DNA of 64,000 nt from Ampelomyces quisqualis (lineage: Eukaryota > Ascomycota > Dothideomycetes > Pleosporales > Phaeosphaeriaceae): positions 2,666,001 to 2,730,000 of the forward strand of contig JAGTXZ010000014.1 in assembly GCA_018398575.1 (NCBI GenBank). The letters are read 5' to 3'. Below the pieces are notes generated by a model. That model was not told where the DNA came from, made no database searches, and saw only the letters and a program-made list of their open reading frames with translations. The position numbers and the translations under genes were made by a program. Of the stretch, positions 46,601 through 55,611 are shown piece after piece (position 1 is the stretch's first letter; the number at the start of each line of letters is the position of its first letter).

Positions 46601-46661
46601 GTTCGAGCAAGAACAGCTGGAGGATCTGGAGGGTGTGCTTTGGAAGAGCTACTTCGCGTAG
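40655..46661 (+). CDS. BLM10: Proteasome activator Blm10/PA200
   Basis: A HEAT-repeat solenoid that caps the 20S proteasome core and opens its gate without ATP. Three exons (40655-41091, 41147-46547, 46599-46661) join in phase to ~1966 aa, a usual size for fungal Blm10. The N-terminal FPYFRYLPYPTEDQSER matches the conserved start of the family, and helical repeats fill the rest. An acidic Asp/Ser-rich linker lies near residue 950-980 (DDSDSDSDAMDTEG). The last exon is only 63 bases and encodes FEQEQLEDLEGVLWKSYFA. Its final Tyr-Phe-Ala fits the C-terminal tail that docks in the 20S alpha-ring pocket (YYA in yeast Blm10, HbYX-type). This end appears only when the last intron, with a CTGAC branch, is removed. 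Confidence 0.96.
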
Positions 46662-47033
46662 TTTTCTATCAAAGGACGGCAAAGCACTATTCGGGAGATG
46701 AAAGGAATGTACCATATGCCGGGAACGTGACACAAGCTCTCATGGTTAATGAATGTATGCTATAGTACGGTGGCGTCTTGCATAGGTGGCGTTGAAACTG
46801 CATCAGTCATCAAAATCTGCTTACTCAGAGCGCAATGGATTGGTGAAGCCTGAAGCCGTGTTGTCGGCTTAAAGCCGCAGCTACCCCTGCCCCACCTGGG
46901 AAGCTTCGAGGTACCTCATTGTCAACAACAGTGCGGTGCTTTGACATCACACGCTTCAATCCTCTGTAACTAATTTTGTACGGCCAGCGGACCACTTGTC
47001 TTGGGAATGTGACACTCACCTCACCGATTCACC
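46662..47033. other. Intergenic region between BLM10 and the cyclodeaminase-like gene
   Basis: A 372-base tandem spacer with the BLM10 3' UTR and the promoter of the next gene. No gene is seen. Confidence 0.45.
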
Positions 47034-48535
47034 ATGCCATTGACAGTCCTTTCAGACGATGATGTGCGCAGTCTGCTGCTGCAGCTGACGAAGCAAGACG
47101 TCCTCGACTTGCAACAGTCGCTTGCAGACGCGTTGCACTACTACTCAACCGCGACTGATGAAGATACAAGCAATGGCTGCTCCTCGTCATACCAACCACT
47201 TCGCACTTCCTTAAAACGTGGGGATGGTCAGACAACACTTCTCATGCCAGCGAGCAGGTCAGTCTTTCTACACTCCCCAGCTACTCACATCGTACTCATG
47301 GTGCGTTTAGTAATGATGGCATGGGCGTCAAGATTGTCACATTAGCAGGCGCGGGCGACAAGACGTCGAAGTCCTTGGGCAGTGCGTCTGTTACCTCTTC
47401 TCTTTCCTCCCTTTCGATATCGCAAGTATCATCGACATCCTCCAATACTGAATACGAGGCTCCGCAATCGCTCTCGAGCGCACAGTCGACAACACCAAGA
47501 GGTAGTCTGACACTGTTTGATAAGAGTGGAGCACCACGCGCTCTCTTGAACGCGGAGGAGATCACAGCGTTCAGGACGGCACTGGCGAGCACAATGCTTT
47601 TTAAGAAGAGGCAGAACGTGCACGATGTCGTCGTCTTCGGGGCAGGAAAGCAAGCGTTTTGGCATATTCGTCTTGCACTACTTCTGCGAGGAGACGACAT
47701 CCACCATCTCAATATCATAAATCGCGACTTCGAGCGTGTCCACCAACTCCTCTCCAAACTATACTCGCCGAACAAAGAAAACCACAGCTGGGACCCAAGC
47801 GAGGAACAAGTCCCACAATACAGAGCCGGCAACGACACTGAGCTCGCGCACCCCAAGATCCAAATCCTCACACCCAGCCACGGCGAGTACGAACGCTTGT
47901 TGAAAGCCACCATCCGCTCGTCATCAGTCATTTTCTTCACAACGCCATCCCTTGAGCCTCTCTTTCCCGCCCCGTATCTCACCAACCCCGAAGGCCGCAA
48001 GAAAGGCCGCTACCTCGCCGCCATCGGCTCGTACAAACCGCACATGGTAGAAATCCACCCAGACATATTGAAGCAAAACGTCCAGCCCGGGCACGGCAGA
48101 CACTTCCACAAACACGCGCCTCAAGGCGGCGCCATCGTTGTAGACTCGGTCGAAGCGTGTCTAAAGGAAGCTGGTGAAGTGATACAAGCGGGTCTAGGGC
48201 CTAATGAGGTGGTGGAGATTGGCGAGCTGGTTATGCTAAAGCGCGATGCGGATCGGCGGAGAGCAGAGTGTCATGCGAGGAGGAGTGAGGAGGGATTAGA
48301 TGCTGGTGGCGTAGAGCTGGGTGAGTGCGAAAAGGTCAAGAAGAAAAGGAGAGGAGGGAAGGAGAAGGAGGGCGAGGGCGAAGATAAGGCGCACAAGAGT
48401 CTGATGGAGTGGTTGCAAAGGGGCAATGTCATTTACAAGAGCGTTGGTTTGGGCTTGATGGATGTTGTCGTGGGCTTGGATCTGGTACGATTAGCAGACG
48501 AGCGGGAGATTGGAACGAGGATTGAGAACTTTTAG
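47034..48535 (+). CDS. Ornithine cyclodeaminase / mu-crystallin family protein
   Basis: Two exons (47034-47257, 47311-48535) join in phase (AG|T) to ~482 aa. The start MPLTVLSDDDVRSLL and the substrate-side fragment TTLLMPASSNDGMGVKIVT, restored across the intron, are typical of the family. It also has GSLTLFDKSGAPRALLNAEE, ALASTMLFK and a Rossmann nucleotide loop VVVFGAGKQAFWHIRLAL. The C-terminal part has FFTTPSLEPLF, LAAIGSYKPHMVEI and the closing KSVGLGLMDVV. Members are NAD(P)-dependent cyclodeaminases, ketimine reductases or amino-acid dehydrogenases, so the substrate cannot be fixed here. A Ser-rich insertion (~88-125) and a Lys/Glu-rich insertion before the last helix make it longer than the usual ~330-380 aa. 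Confidence 0.88.
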
Positions 48536-48814
48536 CAAAAGTCTCCCCATCCGCTGCCGGATCTGGGTAGGGACGATACGTCATGCGAGTGTAGTTAGAA
48601 GGTGGATAGATTACATCAGCATCAGGCTAGTCGTCACTCAAGCACGCTCAGTAATGCGAATGGCGTGCGTTATCGTGATTGATTCCAGTCAATGCAGTCT
48701 TTGCCGACTGTTTTTAACCCTCCTAAACTCCGTGGTATGATACCGCCTAGATGCAGAGATAAGAGACACGCCATGAACTTCATAATGAACCATTCAAACA
48801 CTTTCAAGACCCGC

Positions 48815-49720
48815 TTAGATCTTGATAGCACTTTCAATAGCCTTCCTTCGCTTCTCCATACGAGCGTTGGCCTTGGCACCCATGATACCACCTCCCCAGT
48901 GACGCGAGGCGTCCTTGTGGTGTGACTCGAGGTAGCCGTCGTTGACAGCCGAGACGAGCTTGGACAGGTCGTTCTTGTCTTCGGAGCGGACCTCGGTGAG
49001 GGCGAGGACGGCAGCGGTCTTCTGGTGGACGACCGTACCGAGACGGGCCTTGCCCTTGACGATGACGTAGGGGACGCCCATCTTGCGGCAGAGGGCGGGG
49101 AGGTAGACGACGAGCTCGATGGGGTCGACGTCGTTGGCAATGAGGACGAGCGCAGCCTTCTTGTTCTCGACGAGACCGACAACGTGGTTCAGACCAAACT
49201 TTGTGGTGTATGGCTTCTTGCTGACATCCTCCTTCTTCTTGCCCTCCGAGATGGCGGTGGCCTCCTTGGTTAGACGCTCTTTCTTCTCGGGCTTGGTCTC
49301 AGGGCGGTACTTGTTAAGGAGCTTGAAGGCCTGAGTGGCCACTAAATACATTGTCAGTCTTGTCCTCTTTGTTTGCAACTTATGGTGTGGGCGCGACGTA
49401 CAGTTGCGGTCGGCAACGTGCTGGAACTGGGCGATCGCCGGAGGAACCTTCAAACGGAGGTTGAGGATCTTCTTCTGGCGCTGAAGACGGACGTATGCGG
49501 GCCATCGGACCATGCGCGAGACGTTGCGCTGGGGCTGGATGTCCTGACCAATGCCGTAGTTCCTGGGGCGCTTCTCGATGAGGGGGTTCTGGCCTTGTTA
49601 GAGCTTGCGCGCAGTAGAGAGAGAGTGTGTAGTGATACGCACCTTGGGGGCCTTCTTGCTGCCGCCAGCCTTGCCCTGGGGGAAGGGGGCAGGCGCCGCT
49701 TTCTTTCCTTTAGGAGGCAT
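48815..49720 (-). CDS. RPL8: 60S ribosomal protein eL8 (L8/L7a)
   Basis: Three minus-strand exons (49720-49643, 49588-49402, 49341-48815) join in phase to 263 aa, the normal size. The short first exon encodes MPPKGKKAAPAPFPQGKAGG, typical of fungal eL8. Exon 2 carries NPLIEKRPRNYGIGQDIQP, and exon 3 the L7Ae/L30e/S12e-type RNA-binding fold (NHVVGLVENKKAALVLIAND, then DPIELVVYLPALCRKMGVPY). It binds 25S rRNA on the large subunit and takes part in early assembly. Strongly biased codons (CTC, AAG, GTC) fit high expression. It is divergently paired with GPI18. Confidence 0.97.
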
Positions 49721-50096
49721 CTTGATTGTTGTCGAGGCTGTCATAGAGAACAGAAACCATTAGCGAATGCTCATCCACTAATTAGGTTCTGAATCTCGTA
49801 AGAGCGAGAAGGCATTGCTGCCGTTCTACAACTCTAGCCATCTCTATGTTCGACATGTTCCGTAGTGGACGCATGCGACTGATGTGCTCGAGAGCAATCA
49901 GGGTGTGGGTAGGCGCTTACCGTGTGTTGTTGGCGGCGGTCGACGAAGTTGGGCTTGACGAAGGACGGGTGAGGTGCAAAGTTCTGTTCGATATTCGAGT
50001 GCGCGGTGGCGGAAATACCCTTCGCCGGCGCTAATCGCCCGACCCAATCAATCGCGTCTCCGTTCACCCCAGCACTCCGCTCCGCCGCTCAACAAC
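49721..50096. other. Divergent promoter region of RPL8 and GPI18
   Basis: A 376-base shared 5' region between a very highly expressed gene and a presumably weakly expressed one. No gene is seen. Confidence 0.5.
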
Positions 50097-51577
50097 ATGA
50101 CGACGGCCAAAGACGAGCGCAGAGGTCATTTGAAAACTCTGGTCCTTGTATTTGTCTTATGGAAAGCGTTGCTACTAACGCTGACGGCGTTCTGCCCAGG
50201 GCCTGGATATGACACCTCGGCGCTGATACTCATGGATCCCAGTGTGGACCGGCACGAGTCTTTTCTCAAGTCATCGCGGCCTGATCGGCTGACGCTGAAT
50301 CTCTTTCGTTGGGACTCATTGTACTATGTTGAAGGTGCTCAGCGCGGTAAAATTCATGAGCAGGAATGGGCGTTCAGTTGGGCGTACTCTTGGCTCCTAG
50401 GCTTGGTGGGACAGCGTAAGTGGTCTGGGCTCCTACTCTGGAGTTTCTGTTGACTTGCAAGTGAATCGTACTGGCGGCATTGACCTCGGACTGCGACCTT
50501 ACATCGTAGCTGGAATCGTCATTTCCAATGCTTGTCACCTGGTATCGGTCTTTGTGCTGTACCGCCTCATCTCCATCTCCATGGGCTCTCCGCACCGACA
50601 CCAAATCGCCTTGGTCGGGTCGCTTCTGCACATCATGACATCAGCATCCTTGTTTCTCTCAGCTCCATACACAGAAGCTCCGTTCTCGATGCTCAACTTA
50701 ACCGGAATGCTTCTCTACACGCAATTGAGAATCATGGCTCGAGGTCAGCGTCCCAGCGCTGCGGAAGACGCTTGCAGGCTAGGCTCTGGTATTCTCTTTG
50801 CCGCCGCCACCTTGATGCGGAGCAATGGCTTGCTGAGCGGCTTGGTCCTTCTGTATGACGTTGCTAGGTACCTACCCCGAGTCGTCTCGATGCGGCTGAA
50901 CGTACATGATGTGCGGAGAATTGTTGTCACTTGTATGGCAGGTAGTATAGTTGCATCTGGATTTGTGGTGCCGCAATATCTGGCATACGCGAAGTTTTGC
51001 CTTGGGGAGCACGGATCTGGTTCCCCGCCCTGGTGCAGGAGAACTATCCCCAGCATTTATTCGTGGGTACAAAGCCATTACTGGTAAGTACGCTACCCTA
51101 ATATTAACACCTTGCCTGATTCATCATAGGAACGTGGGACTATTCCACTACTGGACCCTTCAAAACGCTCCTCTCTTCTTGATGGCGGCACCGATGCTAT
51201 GGCTGCTGCTCATTTCTAGCGTAACAGTGCTCCGAAGCTATTTTCAGCCACCGTTTCGTGGGCGTACTGTACCCCATGGTAGTGTAACCTCTGGGCCCAA
51301 AGACACCTCAGCTATCACGCATCATGTTCCAGAACTAGCACTGCCGCAGCTCGTGCTGGCTGTAACGGCTACTACCACCTTTCATGTCCAGATTATCAAC
51401 CGCCTCGCTTCCGGTTATCCGACGTGGTACATGATGGTTGCTACATGGCTCGTACAGGATCGACAAGAGCTCAACAATGCGAGGTTCAGACTGCAACACC
51501 AGTCGGTGGTTCGCGGTCTACTCATTTATGCTATGTCCCAAGGCATACTGTTCGCTAACTTCCTACCACCAGCATGA
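50097..51577 (+). CDS. GPI18: GPI mannosyltransferase 2 (PIG-V type)
   Basis: An ER multi-pass enzyme that adds the second mannose to the glycosylphosphatidylinositol anchor from dolichol-phosphate-mannose. Three exons (50097-50415, 50462-51083, 51130-51577) with two 46-bp introns join in phase to ~462 aa. Residues ~13-33 are the first membrane segment (LVLVFVLWKALLLTLTAF). The hallmark luminal block FRWDSLYYVEGAQRG (~73-87) holds the WD pair expected at the active site of this GT76 family. SAPYTEAPFSMLN, ATLMRSNGLLSG, IPSIYSWVQSHYWNVG across intron 2, and a C-terminal HVQIINRLASGYPTWY, all match PIG-V. Several more hydrophobic segments follow. Without splicing, translation would stop soon after residue 118. 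Confidence 0.93.
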
Positions 51578-52915
51578 GGACTATGTGGCATCAAGCTTGG
51601 ATTCCGGCGTATGAGGGATGGCCGGCAATGTAGCTTGTATGTTCGAAAGTCTGGTGGAGCGAGTCATGACTTAGAACGCGTCGACACATGTTCCTCAGCC
51701 CCTGACCCAAATCCACAGCATCGTAGCTTTGCTGTGCAACCAACGGTTTCCTTTATTCCTACACAGATCACATCTTGATTGTCTCAAAATTTCCACTACG
51801 CACGATCTGTATCATGGCCTCACTTTAATTCGGACTTGCGCAATAGCATACTGACACTCATGGCCAGTCTTCCAGGACCCGAGGGACGGTCTGGTCGCTT
51901 TCGAGCTATGGTAGCACCGTTATGGCATAATGATACAACTAGCACGCCCACAGTGTCAGCTACATTCATGCTGGATGTCACGATGTAAGCCATACTACAC
52001 GCATCCATGCACGCCGAAACAACTACGGCCAAGCAGCTCGTATTCAACAATAACGGCAGCGTGAGCACGGCAGTCAGAACCGAAATCACCCTTCTAGACT
52101 TGATCGTAGCTCGGAGAACAGATTTGTGGTGTCTGCGTTGCCGCCTAATTTGGCGCTTGATGGCTGTATCGTGGTCAACCTCTTGTCAGCTCATCGCAGC
52201 TTTCAGTCACCTCTTCAAGAGTGAGGGTTTGGCTTGGCTTTCTCTGGGAACGTATGTAGACGCACCGACATGGTAGCCTAGATCGATTTATGGCGATCAA
52301 CATCCATTATACTACACCCAGCCAAGGTCTCAGCCCGCTCGTACGGACCGTTAGACTCAACAGCGTACCTGCATACGCCGGACAATTTCGACTCCGCCCC
52401 CACAGCCAATTTGGTTTTGTGTTCCTGCATCAGTACGGCATCAATAGTATGATGTACAGGTCTCGCTCGACAACCACCTTCGCACTCCCCGCTGCGAATC
52501 TTTCGGTCTCTTAGGGCTACGCTTCAAGAAGAGCAACTAGAACGCGACCGCTCTTGGTGCTTCTACCGAGAATTTTTCGTTGCCCATATGGCTCTTTTCA
52601 CACACGGGGGATCTCTGGGTAGCAATCGTTAGTAGACTACTGACCCGCCGTATTGGTTGCTGTAAGTGTTTCTGCCGCTAAGGACGATTTCATCGAAGTG
52701 ATTCGCGCACAAAGTCATGCAAACACGCCACTATAATCACAGCAGAAGTGGAAGATGAAGGAGGAATGTTTGACTTCTTGGAGCAAGACATGGCGCCTTC
52801 ACATGGCCTGATTGCCGTCTCCCATAAGCATTTAATGCTATATAAAACAACTTCCAGCCATCGGCATGTGAGCAGGCATCAAATCCTTCAACAGCACCAG
52901 CTCAACAAACTCAAT
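51578..52915. other. Intergenic region, 1.3 kb
   Basis: Contains the GPI18 3' UTR and the promoter of the Ser-rich secreted protein. Short open frames (51779-51988, 52007-52276) have no recognisable sequence. A TATA box is listed separately. Confidence 0.45.
52839..52847 (+). promoter_or_regulatory. TATA box of the Ser-rich secreted protein gene
   Basis: TATATAAAA lies 69 bases before the ATG at 52916. It is the clearest TATA element in the window and suggests a regulated rather than constitutive gene. Confidence 0.65.
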
Positions 52916-55182
52916 ATGAGGTTCTTGACTTTCGTTGCTCTAGTCAATTTCTCGTCCGTTCATGGGGCAGGCCTTCGTGTGAGGCAGCAAGACAACTGCT
53001 ATCGTAATGACTGCTATTTTGCGGTATGGGGCTCGGATCCCAATCTGGTACCCGTGCGCAGCGTAATCTCTTGCGAGAAGCACTTGACAACGACCGAGAT
53101 CATTTATCCGCTGTATGTGATAGAGTATCACACTGACTGAAGTCAAGTTCTGATAATAAACAGCGTCACCAGAACCTTTGCTGAAGTTACCACAACCACT
53201 ACGACTGTTTCCTGCCTCACCAACACCATCGTTCCCAGCTCCTCAGCATCAGTCAGTATTCCGACGTCTTCTACAGTGTTTGTAGGCGCGGCAGGAAATG
53301 ACGCGCGCCAAAATTTGCCTCCGCAGTATTCTACGACAACCACTTTCGGACCCGTCCCGACCTCCGTCACACGCTTTTGCGATACCGGCAACTACAGGAG
53401 CGCATGTCTGTGCAAATCAGAATTCGGCATTACTTCAGCATCGGTCACTTCCGTTAGCACAGTAAGTGACCTTGACAAAATGACATTGTTTTCCGTGCTG
53501 AGAAGACAAAGACAACAACACTTTATGTGTCAGCCACGTTCACGAATACGCTGACCACGGGACCACCATGTCCTACGCCTTCTAGCACGGTAGTCGGATC
53601 GTCTATCTTCACAATCTCGAGCGATAGCAGTAGCAGCTTGTTTACTAGTTCGACAGTGTCTGCTTCGTCGTCGAGCAGTGCGGTGGATAGAAGCTCCTCC
53701 GTTGGTAGCTCGGCGACTATCAGTTCTTCTAGCAGTACTGCGGGTTCTTCAAGCGTTGCTACGAGTTCTTCAAGCATCGCTACGAGTTCTTCAAGCATCG
53801 CTACGAGTTCTTCAAGCATCGCTATGAGTTCTTCAAGCATTGCTACGAGTGCATCCTCCAGTAGCTCAAGTGCTACTGTTGCCCTTAGTAGCACGGAGTC
53901 CGCTTCTTCCTCTACAAGGAGTGGCACGGTTTCTTCGATTAGCACTACGGCATCAAGTTCAGCTCTTAGTAGCTCAGCTTCGAGTTCATCTGCCAGAAGC
54001 ACCGGCTCCAGCTCTTCTGTCAGCAGTACCGCATCTGTAAGTTTTTCCAGCAGCACAGAGACGCCATCATCATCGAGTAGTGCTGTGATCTCTTCGTCAT
54101 CCAACACATTGGGTCCATCGGCTTCCGGGAGCAGTACCGGGATCTCGTCATCATCCAGCATCAGCGAGACTCTGTCGTTCCCAAGCACTTCTGGTTTATC
54201 ATCGGCGTCGAGCAATTCGGCGACATCTTCTGCCACTAGCAGCACTGATTCCGCTTCGTCTCGGAGTAGTACTGAGAGCTGGTCGTCATGGAGCACCACC
54301 GTGACTCCTTCAAGTTCCAGCAGCACGCAAAGCTCGTCCTTGTCTAGCAGCACTGTATTGCCGTCGTCCTCCAGCAGCAGCACGGATTCTTCCTCGTCAT
54401 CGAGGACCAGTGTAGCAACGACCCTCTCAGTTAGTAGCAGCAGTGCGGGCCCCTCGTCTTCTTTATCTAGCAGTAGCGTGGCGATGACAGTCTCGTCCAG
54501 CAGTAGTGCGGATCCTTCGTCTTCCTTGTCTAGCAGCGGGGTATCAAGGACATTTTCGGTCAGCAGCGGCACGGGCTCGAGTATATTTTCGACCAGTAGC
54601 ACAGACTCTGCCACTGCGTCTGGCTCGACCATTGTTAGCTCCACGGCGTCGTGGACTCTCAGCACGGTCACCGTCTCCACAAGCAGGAGCCCAGGCTATC
54701 CGACATCAGCGCCAATTTGCATCGGTAACGGCCTAGGGCTCTGCAACGGCGGCTGCCGGGATCTCACCACATCGAACGAAGACTGTGGTGCTTGTGGCAA
54801 TGTTTGCGCCGTCGGCAAGACGTGTGCCAATGGTGTGTGCACCTCTCCTGCTTGCGACTCCAACTGTCAACTGTTGCGTCTCTGCAACAACAACGGCACT
54901 TCGACTTGTGCGTGCGGCAGGGAGTCTGAGGGTCGTGGCGTCTGCTTCGATTCTGCCAAGTTCAAATGCACCGAGAACGATCCGCTCAAGCCGCAACCTG
55001 TCCGCTGCTCAGCGACGGCAGGATGCGAGGTGGGGTTCGTTTGTGTCAAGGAGTATTGTAGCTGTGATGGAAACACGAGTGGTATTTGTGTTAGTACAGA
55101 GGGATGTGGCAGCATGGGCGCTGAGGTTGCTGGGCCTCTGGTTAGTTTTGGCGGCTTGAAGAGGAGCAACAAGTTGGTCTGA
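52916..55182 (+). CDS. Secreted Ser-rich protein with Stig1-like Cys-rich C-terminus
   Basis: Three exons (52916-53112, 53164-53461, 53506-55182) join in phase to ~723 aa. MRFLTFVALVNFSSVHG is a signal peptide. Residues ~20-165 have scattered Cys (NCYRNDCYF, RFCDTGNYRSACLC) and Thr runs. Residues ~180-560 are a Ser-dominated stalk with short repeats, certainly a target for O-mannosylation, as in cell-wall mucin-like proteins. From ~569 a Cys-rich domain begins: CIGNGLGLCNGGCRDL, then EDCGACGNVCAVGKTC and ANGVC, the pattern of Stig1-type domains. More Cys pairs follow to ~700. The tail (SFGGLKRSNKLV) is not hydrophobic, so a GPI anchor is unlikely. It is probably released or wall-bound by disulfides. 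The role (adhesion, surface masking) is unknown. Confidence 0.8.
53740..53844 (+). repeat. Five 21-bp in-frame tandem repeats in the Ser-rich stalk
   Basis: The unit ACGAGTTCTTCAAGCATCGC plus T is repeated at 53761, 53782 and 53803, with diverged copies at 53740 and 53824. Each unit encodes TSSSSIA or a near variant, so changes in copy number keep the frame and alter stalk length. Confidence 0.9.
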
Positions 55183-55611
55183 GTAAGACGAGCCTGGTGT
55201 GTCGGTAAGGAGATGGGAGGATGGACAAAGATGAAGTCGAGGTTGGACGTGATTCCGTGGTTGAGCATTCATGAATTCGCTTCTCTATACAATGCAACGT
55301 TTTGAAGTTTGGAAAAGCAGCTCCCATCTGAGCGTAGACCGAGTCATAGGAGACTACACTGACCAAGGGAGAGCCGTGGTAGACTATGAAGCTGCGCGGC
55401 GTTCACGTGCCGTCCCTGCACGCACTAGCGCGATCGGCGGTTGCTGGGGCGATATCCCATTCTGTTTATCACCCCAACGGGCAACACCAACCAAGACCAT
55501 CTGCAATGCCGGCCATCCTCCTGTTGTAGACCAGGCACGTCTTGTGCAATTCCCCACCAGTCTCGGTTTCGGTTTCCCGATTGCCTCATTTTTCCTTCTG
55601 GAAGCTCCACC
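55183..55611. other. Intergenic region before the GBD/FH3 gene
   Basis: A 429-base spacer. A frame continuous with the next CDS reaches back to 55441 but lacks an ATG. No separate gene is seen. Confidence 0.45.

Noticed and set aside
47296..48000. 234-residue minus-strand open frame
   Set aside because: Antisense of the cyclodeaminase-family gene; no recognisable motif.
53740..53844. Regularly repeated 21-bp units that could suggest a CRISPR-like array
   Set aside because: The repeats are contiguous without spacers, in frame in a Ser-rich CDS, and the genome is fungal.
53523..54680. 385-residue minus-strand open frame rich in Leu, Glu, Asp and Val
   Set aside because: It is the antisense of the Ser-codon repeats of the secreted protein; AGC/TCG repeats read backwards give Leu/Glu/Asp-rich frames without stops. 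No start context or domain.
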